A stretch of 64,000 nt of DNA from Lichenibacterium ramalinae (GCF_004137085.1 NZ_QYBC01000001.1:1-64000); one strand, 5' to 3'; positions 44,568-52,777 are shown, numbered from the stretch's first letter. Program-made: numbers and translations. Notes: a model not told the origin generated them from the letters alone.

Positions 44568-44663
44568 CTCCCGGTTGGCCCGGCCGTCAAGTTCCTGGCG
44601 AGCGACGCCGCCTGCTCCATCACGGGCGTCGCCCTCCCGGTCGACGGCCGCCGCCTGCCCTGA
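44568..44663 (+). pseudogene. C-terminal remnant of a short-chain dehydrogenase (SDR)
   Basis: The + strand frame from about 44568 reads 'GPAVKFLASDAACSITGVALPVDGRRLP' then TGA at 44661-44663. This is the nearly universal SDR C-terminus (A..FLASD.A..ITG..L.VDGG). Nothing upstream continues the SDR fold: the adjacent 44511-44560 is the promoter region of the exported-protein gene. It is therefore the tail of a deleted gene. The final GG is mutated to GR. Confidence 0.5.
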
Positions 44664-44781
44664 GGCTCTTTGAGCGAACGCCCTTCCCCGAAAAACCACG
44701 ACACGTTCTCGACGGTTTTCGAGGGCCTTCGGGCACGCGTCCGATCCTCCACAGGCTCCGAGGCGGCGCGGGCCCGCCGGC

Positions 44782-45801
44782 TCAGGACGAGCCACCGGCC
44801 CCCTGCGCCTCGGCCGGGAGCGGCCGGGACCGCCAAACCAGCGTCGTGCCGAAGTCCGGCGCCAGAAAGGCGCCCGCATCGAGCCCGGCCTCGGCCTTGG
44901 CGCGCGCCAGGGCCTCGAGCGGGGCGTCGATCGCCTCGTCGGTGAGCTGGAACGTGCCCCAGTGGATGCCGAGGCTGAGGCCGGCCGCGAGGTCGCGATG
45001 CGCCTGCACGGCGTCGAACGGGTCCATGTGCTGCGCCTGCATGAACCATCGCGGCTCGTAGGCGCCGATCGGCAGCAGCGCCAGGTCGGGTGCGAAGGCA
45101 CGGCCGATGGCGGCGAAATGCGGGCCGTAGCCGCTGTCCCCGGCGAAATACACGCAGGCGCCGCCCGCCTGCACGGCATGGCCGCCCCACAGCGCCCGCC
45201 GCCGGTCGCGTCCCGTGCGGCTCGACCAGTGCTGGGCCGGCAGGTAGGTGACGTCGACGCCCCGCGCCGGCGTGCAGCACTGCCACCAGTCGAGTTCCAC
45301 CGCCCGGCCGAGGCCGTGGCGCGCCAGGACGCGCCCGTTGCCCAGCCCCGTGACGATCCGGGGCGCCGAGCGCGCGTGGAGGCGCTTCAACGTCGCCACG
45401 TCGAGATGGTCGTAGTGGTTGTGGCTCAACAGCACGAGGTCGATGCGCGGCAGGTCGTCGAAGGCGATCCCGGGCGGGCGCACCCGGCGCGGCCCCGCGA
45501 AGGAGACGGGGCTGGCGCGCTCGGACCAGATCGGGTCCGTCAGCATGTTGCAGCCCTCGACCTGGATCAGGACGGTGCTCTGGCCCACGAGGGTCAGCAG
45601 CACCTCGCCGGGCCCGGCCTCGCGCGGCGGCGGCGGGGCCGGCGCGGCGGGGACGCGGGCGGGCCAGGGGACGCGCCGCCCGGACCGCCGCCACCGCCAA
45701 AGGTCGGCGAGGCTGCGATCGGTGTCGACGCCGGGGTTGAAGAACAGCCGGCCGTCGCAATGGTCGGAGATCGGGAAGTCGGGGGATGTCGGTGCGCTCA
45801 T
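44782..45801 (-). CDS. Metallo-beta-lactamase-fold hydrolase, UlaG/NAPE-PLD-like
   Basis: A 339-residue soluble hydrolase. The zinc site is 'LLSHNHYDHLD' (H-x-H-x-D-H), with further ligands in 'YLPAQHWSSRTGRD', 'VYFAGDSGYGPHF' and 'LGIHWGTFQLTDE'. The 'STVLIQVEGCNMLTDPIWSERASPVSFAGPRRVRPPGI' start and the 'IGAYEPRWFMQAQHMDPFDAVQAHRDL' segment are typical of the NAPE-PLD/UlaG-like branch, acting on phosphodiesters or lactones. The natural substrate is unknown. Start ATG 45801 leaves a 65-residue N-terminal part; ribosome binding site weak. Divergent from the DUF4174 gene. Confidence 0.85.
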   Translation of the reverse strand: MSAPTSPDFPISDHCDGRLFFNPGVDTDRSLADLWRWRRSGRRVPWPARVPAAPAPPPPREAGPGEVLLTLVGQSTVLIQVEGCNMLTDPIWSERASPVSFAGPRRVRPPGIAFDDLPRIDLVLLSHNHYDHLDVATLKRLHARSAPRIVTGLGNGRVLARHGLGRAVELDWWQCCTPARGVDVTYLPAQHWSSRTGRDRRRALWGGHAVQAGGACVYFAGDSGYGPHFAAIGRAFAPDLALLPIGAYEPRWFMQAQHMDPFDAVQAHRDLAAGLSLGIHWGTFQLTDEAIDAPLEALARAKAEAGLDAGAFLAPDFGTTLVWRSRPLPAEAQGAGGSS

Positions 45802-45917
45802 CGCCCGCGAGATGATCCGGGCTTTGCGGCGAAAGCGGGGGCGGAGCTTGCTGCGGAGCTTGCAGCGGACCCGACCCATCCGGGCGCGCGTTGACGGGCA
45901 TCGCCGAGGAGCCCCGG

Positions 45918-46334
45918 ATGTCCATCCTGTCCCGCCCTGCCCTGCTGGCCGCCGCCGCCGCAATGGCCGTCCCGCTCGCCGTGCCGGCCCTCGCCGCCGG
46001 GGACCCGCTCGCGCCCTATCGCTGGAGGAGCCGCGTGCTCGTGGCGCTGGCGCCCTCCACCGCCGACCCCGCGCTCGCCGCGCAGCGCCGCATCTTCTCC
46101 GGGCTCGGCGCGGCGGGCCGCGAGCGGGACCTCGTCCTCGTCGAGGCCACGGACGGCACGCCCGCCGGCGACGCGCTGCGCCGACGCTTCGGCGGGGCGG
46201 GCTTCCGCGCCGTGCTGGTCGGCAAGGACGGGGGCGAGAAGCTCGGCGCCGCCGTGCCGCTCGGCGCCGATGCCCTGTTCCCGCTCATCGACGCCATGCC
46301 GATGCGCCGGGACGAGATGGCGGGCCGGCGCTGA
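45918..46334 (+). CDS. DUF4174 family exported protein
   Basis: A 138-residue protein with a signal peptide ('SILSRPALLAAAAAMAVPLAVPALAAGDP') and a thioredoxin-like DUF4174 domain: 'LAPYRWRSRVLVALAPSTADPALAAQRRIFSG' through 'RDLVLVEATDG' to 'FRAVLVGKDGGEKLGAAVPLGADALFPLIDAMPMRRDEM'. The family lacks the CxxC redox pair; function unknown. ATG 45918 has GAGGAG 6 bases upstream. Its stop is 2 bp from the convergent stop of the GGDEF-EAL gene. Confidence 0.82.
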   Translation: MSILSRPALLAAAAAMAVPLAVPALAAGDPLAPYRWRSRVLVALAPSTADPALAAQRRIFSGLGAAGRERDLVLVEATDGTPAGDALRRRFGGAGFRAVLVGKDGGEKLGAAVPLGADALFPLIDAMPMRRDEMAGRR

Positions 46335-46338
46335 TCCG

Positions 46339-48768
46339 TCAGGCCGCCGCGACGCCCCGGGAAGCCCAGTCGGCTCCGAGCGCGAAGCTCATCTGGGCGG
46401 GCGGCTGGGGGCGACCGAAGAGGTAGCCCTGCGCCTGGTCGCAGCCCGCCGCCTGGAGCTGGGCGAACTGTTCGGGCGTCTCCACGCCCTCGGCCGTCGT
46501 CGTCATGCCGAGGCTCGCCCCCAGCGCCGCCATGGACCGCACGATGGTGATGCAGTCCGGCCGGGTGGCCATGTCGCGCACGAAGGACTGGTCGATCTTG
46601 ATCTTGTCGAAGGGAAAGCGGCGCAGGTAGCTCAACGACGAATGGCCGGTGCCGAAGTCGTCCATGGCGATGCGGATGCCGCGGGCGCGCAGGGCGTGCA
46701 GGATCTCCAGCATGTGCTCCCCGTCGTCGAGCAGCACCGTTTCGGTGATCTCGAGTTCGAGCCGCGCCGCCCCGAGGCCGGAGCGGGCCAGCGCCTCGTC
46801 GGCGCTCGACACCACGTCCATGAGGCCGAACTGGGCGGGCGACAGGTTCACCGCCACGGTGAAGTCGCCGGGCCAGCGCGCCGCCTGGGCACAGGCTTCG
46901 CCCAGCACCCAATTGCCGATCTCGCCGATGAGGCCGATCTCCTCCGCCAGCGGCACGAAATCCGCCGGCGACACCGCCCCGCGCCCCGGGTGGTGCCAGC
47001 GCAGCAGCGCCTCGAAGCCCGTGATGGCCACGCGGCGCGTGTCGACGAGCGGCTGGAACGCGAGGGTGAACTCGCGGTTCGCCAGCGCCTGGCGGAGGTC
47101 GGCCTCGAGGGCCCGACGGGCGCGGCGCGCCGCGTCCCGGTCCGGCGCGAAGGCCCGGATGGCGCCGCCGCCGGCACCCTTCGCGGCGGCGAGCGCGGAT
47201 TCGGCGTGGCGGGTGAGGGCTTCGGCGGAGCTGGCGTCGGCCGGCCAGGAGGCATAGCCGACGCTCACCGTCGGGGCGAGGGCGGCGCCGCCCGCCGCGA
47301 AGGGTCCGCCGACCGCCTCGGCGAGCCGCGTCGCCAGGGCGCCGGGGGCGGCGGCGCCCGGCGCGATGACGGCGAACTCGTCCCCGCCCAGCCGCGCCAC
47401 GACGCCGTCCCCGGCCGCCCGGACGATGCGCCGTCCCACCTCGCGCAGCAGGGCGTCGCCGGCCGCCGGCCCGTGGCCCTCGTTGACGTCCTTGAAGCCG
47501 TCCACGTCGAGCGCGATGACGGCGAGCGGCGTGCCGCGTCGCCGGGCCTCCGCCAACACGGCATCGAGCTGCTCGGCGAAGAACGCGCGGTTGCACAGGC
47601 CGGTCAGCGGATCGTGCCGGGCCAGGAAGGCGATGCGGCTTTCGGCCTGCCGGCGCTCCGTCACGTCCTCGTAGGTGGCGAGCCAGCCGCCGTCGCGCAT
47701 CGGCCGGTGCGACACCGACACGGTGCGGGGCCCGCCCTCGTGCGGCGCCGCGGCCGGGGGCGCGATCTCCTGGATGAAATTGGTATCGCCGGCCTCGGCC
47801 GAGAGGGCCCGCTGGCGGGCATGCACCTGTTCCAGCTGCGGGCCGGTCGCCATGCCGAGGAGATCGGCGAAGAGCAGGCCCGGGATCGGGGCGAGGGCCA
47901 GCCCGAACAGCTCGGCGAAGCGCCGGTTGTACACCACGAGCCGGTCGTTGCCGTCCACCATGCAGAGCGCCACCGCCATGTTGTTCAATGCGGCGTCGAA
48001 CCGCTGGTTCTGCAACCCCAGTTCGCGGTCGCGCCGGTCCAGGACGGCATTGCGGGCCTGGAGCTGCGCGTTGACGGTGGACACTTCGGCGGTGGCGGCG
48101 GCGAGGCGCGCCGAGGCCGCCCGCAGCTTCTCGGAGGAGCGCTGCTGTCCGTCCCGGGCGAGGCCGAGCTGGCGGTTGTGCCAGCCGAGCAGCGCCAGCA
48201 GCACAGCCCCCAAGGCGAAGAGGCAGGCCAGGACGGCGGTGAGGATGCGGTGGAGCCGCGCCAGTTCGGCCTCCGCCGCGGCCGCCCGGGCCAGGCCGGC
48301 CCGGTCCGCCGCTGCCGACAGCCGCGACAGGTCGAAGTCGAGCGGCGCCAGGGCCGCGAGGGCGGCCTCGCCGATCCCGGGCTGGTCGATGCGCGCGATG
48401 TCGGGGCCGAGCGCCCGCAGCGCGCCGGCGAGCCGCTCCCTGGTGGCGGCGGCCGCGGTGTCCTGGTCGAGCACGGTCCGGATGGCGGGCAGGTCGAGGG
48501 CGGCGGCGCGCGTCGCCAGCGCATCGAAGCGCAGCCGCACGTCCGCCGGCCCCACCGCGGTGCCGGGCACCAGGGCGGCGGCGATGCGCTGCTCCAGGCG
48601 GGCGAACTCGATCTCGACCTGGCTCGTCGCCAGGCATGCGTCGCAGCGGGCCGCCGGCGCCAGTTCGGCCTGGCGGGCGCCGATGAGGACCGATACCTGG
48701 ATGGCGGCGGCGAGGAAGCCGCAGGTGGCGCCCAGGACGACGATCTTGCCCGCCTTCAACGACAACAC
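46339..48768 (-). CDS. Membrane GGDEF-EAL cyclic-di-GMP protein with PAS domain
   Basis: An approximately 809-residue protein. TM1 near 6-30, a periplasmic sensor of about 140 residues with 'CDACLATS' cysteines, TM2 near 172-195, a coiled coil, a PAS domain (245-360), GGDEF ('RLGGDEFAVI', near 458) and EAL ('FEALLRWHHP', 'NLSPAQF', 'EITETVLL', 'DDFGTGHSSLSYLRRFPFDKIKIDQSFV'). Both the GGDEF active site and the EAL catalytic residues look intact, so it could make or degrade c-di-GMP; exopolysaccharide control is a plausible output. GTG 48768 is the likely start; TTGs at 48765 and 48759 are alternatives. Confidence 0.9.
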   Translation of the reverse strand: MLSLKAGKIVVLGATCGFLAAAIQVSVLIGARQAELAPAARCDACLATSQVEIEFARLEQRIAAALVPGTAVGPADVRLRFDALATRAAALDLPAIRTVLDQDTAAAATRERLAGALRALGPDIARIDQPGIGEAALAALAPLDFDLSRLSAAADRAGLARAAAAEAELARLHRILTAVLACLFALGAVLLALLGWHNRQLGLARDGQQRSSEKLRAASARLAAATAEVSTVNAQLQARNAVLDRRDRELGLQNQRFDAALNNMAVALCMVDGNDRLVVYNRRFAELFGLALAPIPGLLFADLLGMATGPQLEQVHARQRALSAEAGDTNFIQEIAPPAAAPHEGGPRTVSVSHRPMRDGGWLATYEDVTERRQAESRIAFLARHDPLTGLCNRAFFAEQLDAVLAEARRRGTPLAVIALDVDGFKDVNEGHGPAAGDALLREVGRRIVRAAGDGVVARLGGDEFAVIAPGAAAPGALATRLAEAVGGPFAAGGAALAPTVSVGYASWPADASSAEALTRHAESALAAAKGAGGGAIRAFAPDRDAARRARRALEADLRQALANREFTLAFQPLVDTRRVAITGFEALLRWHHPGRGAVSPADFVPLAEEIGLIGEIGNWVLGEACAQAARWPGDFTVAVNLSPAQFGLMDVVSSADEALARSGLGAARLELEITETVLLDDGEHMLEILHALRARGIRIAMDDFGTGHSSLSYLRRFPFDKIKIDQSFVRDMATRPDCITIVRSMAALGASLGMTTTAEGVETPEQFAQLQAAGCDQAQGYLFGRPQPPAQMSFALGADWASRGVAAA

Positions 48769-48830
48769 GGCCTGCGTCCCTGCCTGGCAGCCGGGACGGC
48801 GGCCTCCGTCGACGGGCGGCGGGGAGCGGG

Positions 48831-49298
48831 TCAGGCGGGGGAGTAGAGGGCGGAGTTGCCGCCGTGTTCCGCCACCTCGACAGACTCCAACCAGACGCGG
48901 CCGTCCGTCTCTCCATAGACCATTCCGCTGACGTGGAGGTAAACGAAACGCGCCGTCGCCTCGCATCCGACGGCCGGCAGCACGCGGATGTCGGCGAGGC
49001 CGGCCGCGCCGAGCGCTTCGAGCCTGTCGCGCTCGGGGTCGTCCTCCGCCACCACCAGCGTGTGGTCGAACATCTCGTGCAGCCATCGCCGCACCGGCTT
49101 CAGCCCGCCGAAGTCGAAGCACCAGTTCCGCTCGTCGAGCTCGCGCGTCGCGAAGGTGAAGCGGAAGGCCAGGGCGTAGCCGTGCAGCAGGCGGCAATGG
49201 GAATGGCCCGCCCGCCACTGCCGGAAGCAGCAGGACAGGCCCTCGCTGTGGTCGTAGAACTTGGTGGACCGGTAGAGTCCCGGGGCTTGCGCGACCAT
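48831..49298 (-). CDS. 6-carboxytetrahydropterin synthase-like (QueD/PTPS family)
   Basis: A 155-residue T-fold enzyme close to QueD, which makes 6-carboxytetrahydropterin for queuosine from dihydroneopterin triphosphate. It has 'FYDHSEGLSCCFRQW', 'GHSHCRLLHGYALAFRFTF', 'FDFGGLKPVRRWLHEMFDHTLVV' and 'SVEVAEHGGNSALY'. The catalytic Cys is kept in 'CRLLHG', but the usual H-G-H zinc pair reads H-G-Y; this variant is typical of an alphaproteobacterial branch. It starts 5 bp after folE and shares its operon, so the GTP cyclohydrolase I product is its likely substrate. Confidence 0.85.
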   Translation of the reverse strand: MVAQAPGLYRSTKFYDHSEGLSCCFRQWRAGHSHCRLLHGYALAFRFTFATRELDERNWCFDFGGLKPVRRWLHEMFDHTLVVAEDDPERDRLEALGAAGLADIRVLPAVGCEATARFVYLHVSGMVYGETDGRVWLESVEVAEHGGNSALYSPA

Positions 49299-49303
49299 GC
49301 CGG

Positions 49304-49975
49304 TCAGGACGCGTGGCGTTCGAGCATGGCGCATTCCTGGAGGAACTCGGCCTTCAGTTGCGGGTCGCTGCCCAGCGCGCCGTGATAGGTGGTGTTGACC
49401 ATGCGGCTCGCATGGGACGCCCGGACGCCGCGGTGGGTCTTGCACATGTGCACGGCGCTGATCCGCACGGCGAGGCCGCGCGGCGCGGTGTTCTGGACGA
49501 GGAAGCGCTCGATCTGCTTCGCCAGCTCCTCCTGGATCTGCAGGCGCGACGAGAAATAGTCGACGATGCGGTCGTATTTCGACAGGCCGATGATCTTGCC
49601 GTCCGGCGCCGGCAGGATGCCGATCACGGCATGGCCGTAGATCGGCATGAGGTGGTGGGCGCAGGTGGACCGGACCTCGATCGGTCCCGTGACGATCAGC
49701 TGGTCGCAGCGCTCGACGTTGTCGAAGTCGGTGATCTTGGGCGGCGCCGTGTAACGACCGCGCAACGTTTCTTCCACCATCATCCGGGCCACGCGGGCGG
49801 GCGTGTCCCGAGTATTGTGGTCGTTGCGGTGATCGACCCTCAGGACGTCGAACAATTCCTCGATCTTGCGGGCGGCCGCCTCCGTCATGGCGGCCCGCTC
49901 GGCCTCGCCCAGCAGGCCCGGCACGGTCTGGTTTCCGAAGCCCGGCGCGATTCGGGGATCGACGACCTTGTTCAT
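49304..49975 (-). CDS. folE: GTP cyclohydrolase I
   Basis: A 223-residue enzyme converting GTP to dihydroneopterin triphosphate, first step of folate and queuosine precursor synthesis. It has 'TPARVARMMVEETLRG', the zinc Cys/His site 'STCAHHLMPIYGHAVIGILP' and a second Cys in 'VHMCKTHRGVR', 'LSKYDRIVDYFSSRLQIQEELAKQI', and 'MVNTTYHGALGSDPQLKAEFLQE'. ATG 49975 has GGAG 6 bases upstream; GTG 49987 is less likely. Upstream gene of the folE-queD pair. Confidence 0.97.
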   Translation of the reverse strand: MNKVVDPRIAPGFGNQTVPGLLGEAERAAMTEAAARKIEELFDVLRVDHRNDHNTRDTPARVARMMVEETLRGRYTAPPKITDFDNVERCDQLIVTGPIEVRSTCAHHLMPIYGHAVIGILPAPDGKIIGLSKYDRIVDYFSSRLQIQEELAKQIERFLVQNTAPRGLAVRISAVHMCKTHRGVRASHASRMVNTTYHGALGSDPQLKAEFLQECAMLERHAS

Positions 49976-50070
49976 GTTGATCTCCACGCGGTGTCCGAAA
50001 ACCGGGCCGCCTCGGCGCGCGCCGGGGCGCCACCGGCCGCGGGTCTAGTCCCTTCGCGCGCGCCGCGCAC

Positions 50071-50090
50071 CCCCCCTTGCAAGGCGGGGC
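50071..50090. promoter_or_regulatory. C/G-flanked palindrome CCCCTTGCAAGG..GGGG
   Basis: CCCCCCTTGCAAGGCGGGG forms an imperfect dyad centred on TTGCAA in the folE-DUF983 divergent gap. It is 36 bp from the TTATATA palindrome at 50126-50143 and has the same C-run/A-T core/G-run layout. Role unknown; a protein-binding site is possible. Confidence 0.35.
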
Positions 50091-50125
50091 ACCGGTGCGC
50101 GCCGGCACCTCGCGGTGGCGCCGAT

Positions 50126-50143
50126 CCCCCCTTATATAGGGGG
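50126..50143 (+). promoter_or_regulatory. Palindromic TTATATA promoter-like element
   Basis: CCCCCCTTATATAGGGGG has five or six C, a TTATATA core and five G. It lies 45 bp before ATG 50188. A nearly identical element, CGCCCTTATATCAGGGCG, lies upstream of the next gene (50786-50803). TATATA in a GC-rich genome is a likely -10 region, and the flanks can form a hairpin or an operator. Which of the two divergent genes it serves is not clear from sequence. Confidence 0.5.
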
Positions 50144-50187
50144 TTGGCGTCGCGGGTGTGGCCGGGGCGCGATGCGGGATCGACGTC

Positions 50188-50691
50188 ATGGACGGGAGCA
50201 AGGGCGGGTTCGGGGATGAAACGCGGGGCGGGTCGCCCGGCGCGCGCCGCTATGGCGGGGACGACGGGCCGGCAGGCCGCGACGTGCCCCGGGCCATGCT
50301 GCGCGGGGCGTTGCACCGCTGTCCCGCCTGCGGCCGCGGGCCGCTGTTCCGGGCCTTTCTCAAGGTGGCCGACGCCTGCCCGGACTGCGGCGAGGACCTC
50401 CACCACCAGCGGGCCGACGATGCGCCGCCCTATGTCACGATCTTCGTCGTCGGCCACCTCGTCGTGGCGGCGGTGCTCGCCGTCGACATGGCCTATGCCT
50501 GGCCGATGTGGCTCCACGCCGCCGTCTGGTTCCCCGTCACGGTGGCGCTCTGCCTGGCGTTCCTGCCCAGTGCCAAGGGGGCCCTCGTGGGGCTGCAATG
50601 GGCGTTGCGGATGCATGGCTTCGGCGGGACGCCGGACGTGCCCGACACCCATCCGGCCCTGTTCGGCAGCGCGGGACCGTCGCGGCCCTGA
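50188..50691 (+). CDS. DUF983 family membrane protein
   Basis: A 167-residue protein with an N-terminal polar extension, a zinc-ribbon-like pair of C-x2-C knuckles ('LHRCPACGRGPLFRAFLKVADACPDCGEDLHHQRADDAPPY') and two transmembrane helices ('VTIFVVGHLVVAAVLAVDMAY', 'WFPVTVALCLAFLPSAKGALVGLQWALRMHGF'). This is the standard DUF983 architecture; genes of this family often sit near cytochrome oxidase genes in alphaproteobacteria, but not here. Function unknown. ATG 50188 is preferred; GTG 50158 is in frame. Confidence 0.85.
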   Translation: MDGSKGGFGDETRGGSPGARRYGGDDGPAGRDVPRAMLRGALHRCPACGRGPLFRAFLKVADACPDCGEDLHHQRADDAPPYVTIFVVGHLVVAAVLAVDMAYAWPMWLHAAVWFPVTVALCLAFLPSAKGALVGLQWALRMHGFGGTPDVPDTHPALFGSAGPSRP

Positions 50692-50785
50692 CGGGACCGC
50701 GGTCTCGCGCCCGGCGATGCGCGACGACGATTTCAGCGCATGTCGGCCCTTCGCGGGCCCTCCGGAGCTTTTCAGCGCCGGGTAG

Positions 50786-50803
50786 CGCCCTTATATCAGG
50801 GCG
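50786..50803 (+). promoter_or_regulatory. Second palindromic TTATAT promoter-like element
   Basis: CGCCCTTATATCAGGGCG has arms CGCCC and GGGCG around TTATATCA. It lies 82 bp upstream of GTG 50885, in the same layout as the element at 50126-50143. Recurrence of CCCTTATATnAGGG upstream of consecutive genes suggests a common promoter or regulator. Confidence 0.5.
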
Positions 50804-50884
50804 GCGCCCGTCGGCCGCGTGGCGCAGGCCGCGCTCCTGCGGGGACCGCGACCGGGCCCGGCCGCACTCGAACATGGACGACCA

Positions 50885-51292
50885 GTGGGTAGATTCAACA
50901 ACGCCAATTTCGCCGACCGTATCAGCTCCACCTCCGCCGCCAAGCAGGCCCTGGTCGAGAAGCTGAAGTCCAAGCCGGCCGAAGACGACCCCGAAGTCCT
51001 GCGCAAGGCCGCCGAGCGCCAGGCCATCGCCGAGGCGCGCGCCAAGCGCCAGGCGGAAAAGGAAGAGCAGCGCCGCCAGCAGGCGTTGCAGGAAGCCGAG
51101 GAGAAGTCCGCCCGCGCGGCCGCCGACGCCGCCGCCGAGGCGGAGCGCCAGGCCCTGCAGGAGCAGGAGAAGGCCGCCGCCGAGGCTGCACGCCTCGAAC
51201 GCGCCGCCCGCATCCTGGCGGACGAAGCCGACCGCAAGGCGGCGCGCGACGCCCGTTACGCGGCCCGCAAGGCACGCGTGCGCGGCACCTGA
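50885..51292 (+). CDS. DUF6481 family coiled-coil protein
   Basis: A 135-residue, highly charged Ala/Glu/Arg-rich protein. The N-terminal 'FADRISSTSAAKQALVEKLKSKPAEDDPEVLRKAAERQAIAEAR' matches the DUF6481 start, followed by a long coiled coil of about 80 residues and 'RDARYAARKARVRGT'. Members are small alphaproteobacterial cytoplasmic proteins without known function. GTG 50885 is used; the ATG at 50876 is out of frame and the upstream frame is not conserved-looking. Ribosome binding site weak (GGACG). Confidence 0.8.
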   Translation: MGRFNNANFADRISSTSAAKQALVEKLKSKPAEDDPEVLRKAAERQAIAEARAKRQAEKEEQRRQQALQEAEEKSARAAADAAAEAERQALQEQEKAAAEAARLERAARILADEADRKAARDARYAARKARVRGT

Positions 51293-51359
51293 CCGGCACC
51301 GACCGGTTTCGTTAAGGTCGCGGCACTACCGTCGGCCTCGTCTTTCGGCGAGGTGAACG

Positions 51360-52400
51360 GTGCCCCATCCTGTCCTGTCGGCATCGCGGGGTGCTCCCCC
51401 GCACCCCTCCCGTGCCGCCCGACCCGTGGCCTGGGCGACCGTGGCCGACCCCGGGCCGGACGTGGCCATCCTGCTCACCGGATGCGATGCCCTCGCCGCG
51501 ACGATCCGCGGCTTCCGCACGCTCCTGCCCCGCGCGACCGTCCTGGTCTACGACGACGGCCTCACGCCCGCCGCCGTGGCCGAGGTCGGGACGGCGGGCG
51601 GCATCCTGCGCGGCGCGACGTCCGGCAGCCGCCGCGCGCAGGTGCGGCGCATGCTGGCCGACGTCGACGCCGACATCTACATCCTGGCCCACGGCGTCGG
51701 ACCCGAGGACGTGTGCCTGGCGCCGCTGATCGTGGCCGAAATCGACGGCAACGCCCGCGACCTCGTGGACGTGTCGCGGCTCGCCGCCGGTGCGGGCGGC
51801 GATGCCGGAGACCGCCTCCTGTCGCGCGCGGTGGATTTCCTCTTCGGCCAGGGCGGCGACATGCTGTCCTCCGACTTCAAGGCCTGTTCCCGGCGCTTCG
51901 CCCGCTCCTACCGGGTCGCCGCGGCCGGCCCCGAGCGCGCCTCCGCCCTCGACCTGTCGCTGCATGCTTTGCGACTGCGGCTGCCCGTCGGCCGCATGAC
52001 GGCGCTGTCGGCCGGCCGCGCGCCGTCCAGCGGCCCGCCGCCGGCCCGCACGATCGCCGGCTGGCTCGGCCTCCTGCATCTCGTCTGGCGGCTCCTGGTG
52101 GAAGAGCGGCCGCGCCGCGTGCTCGGGCTCCTCGGCCTCGCCATCGTGGCGGCCGGCATCGCCACGGCGCTGCCGCCGCTCACCATCTATCGCTGGCGGG
52201 GGACGCTGCCATTCGGCCCCGCCACGCTGATGTCGCTGATGCTGATGGCGGCCGGCGCCGGCCTCGGGGCGGCGGGCGCGGCGCTCGACGCCTTGGCGGC
52301 TGCCCGCCAGGAGGTGGCCCGGGTCGGCGTCGAGAACATCCCGCGCCGCGGCGAGCGTGCCCCGCCTCAGTCCTCCGTGTCTCAGTCCTCCGTGTCGTAG
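51360..52400 (+). CDS. Glycosyltransferase-like membrane protein, unassigned
   Basis: A 346-residue protein. Residues ~30-220 look like a GT-A Rossmann half ('VAILLTGCDALAATIRGFRTLLPRATVLVYDDGLTPAAVAEV', 'RRMLADVDADIYILAHGVGPED', 'LIVAEIDGNARDLVD'), though D-x-D is not in the usual place. Two or three C-terminal helices follow ('RVLGLLGLAIVAAGIATALPPLTIYRW', 'ATLMSLMLMAAGAGLGAAGAALDAL'). It may be a degenerate GT2 of lipid or polysaccharide synthesis. GTG 51360 follows GCGAGGTGAACG. The tail repeats 'QSSVS' twice from a 15 bp tandem duplication, and the last 19 bp overlap the convergent DUF3303 gene. Confidence 0.6.
   Translation: MPHPVLSASRGAPPHPSRAARPVAWATVADPGPDVAILLTGCDALAATIRGFRTLLPRATVLVYDDGLTPAAVAEVGTAGGILRGATSGSRRAQVRRMLADVDADIYILAHGVGPEDVCLAPLIVAEIDGNARDLVDVSRLAAGAGGDAGDRLLSRAVDFLFGQGGDMLSSDFKACSRRFARSYRVAAAGPERASALDLSLHALRLRLPVGRMTALSAGRAPSSGPPPARTIAGWLGLLHLVWRLLVEERPRRVLGLLGLAIVAAGIATALPPLTIYRWRGTLPFGPATLMSLMLMAAGAGLGAAGAALDALAAARQEVARVGVENIPRRGERAPPQSSVSQSSVS
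52365..52396. repeat. 15-bp tandem duplication at overlapping 3' ends
   Basis: CTCAGTCCTCCGTGT occurs twice in tandem. It encodes the 'QSSVS QSSVS' tail of the rightward gene and the first copy lies just past the stop of the leftward DUF3303 gene. A duplication has apparently extended the rightward gene into its neighbour. Confidence 0.65.
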
Positions 52401-52777
52401 ACGTCGTCGTCCGAGAAGGCGCCCTCGTGCGGCTCGGACGCCGGCATGGCGGGCAGCCGGGAGCGCGCCGGCCCGGCCGGCGGCGATGCCTCGGCCTCGT
52501 CCGGCGCTTGGGACCCGGCGCCGTTGAAGGCGATGTCCTGCACGGGCTCGATCCGGCAGTCGTAGGCCGAGAACAGGCCGGCGAGGTGCTGGAGGTCCTC
52601 GGCCTCGGCCGTCTCCACCACGGCATAGCCGCCGCCCCCGCCGATGCGCGACAGCAGCTCGTGGACCTTGAGTCCCGCCGGCATGGCGCGCTCCGTCAGG
52701 AGGCGCGCGGCGCGGCGCTGGGCCGCCGCCGGATCGAAATCGGCGCGCCGCTCCCGATAGGTCACCAAGAACTTCAT
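52382..52777 (-). CDS. DUF3303 family protein
   Basis: A 131-residue protein. The first 85 residues match DUF3303, a ferredoxin-like fold: 'MKFLVTYRERRADFDPAAAQRRAARLLTERAMPAGLKVHELLSRIGGGGGYAVVETAEAEDLQHLAGLFSAYDCRIEPVQDI'. The C-terminal 45 residues are acidic and Pro-rich, ending 'DDDVYDTED'. Function unknown. ATG 52777 follows GGGAG by 7 bases. Confidence 0.8.
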   Translation of the reverse strand: MKFLVTYRERRADFDPAAAQRRAARLLTERAMPAGLKVHELLSRIGGGGGYAVVETAEAEDLQHLAGLFSAYDCRIEPVQDIAFNGAGSQAPDEAEASPPAGPARSRLPAMPASEPHEGAFSDDDVYDTED

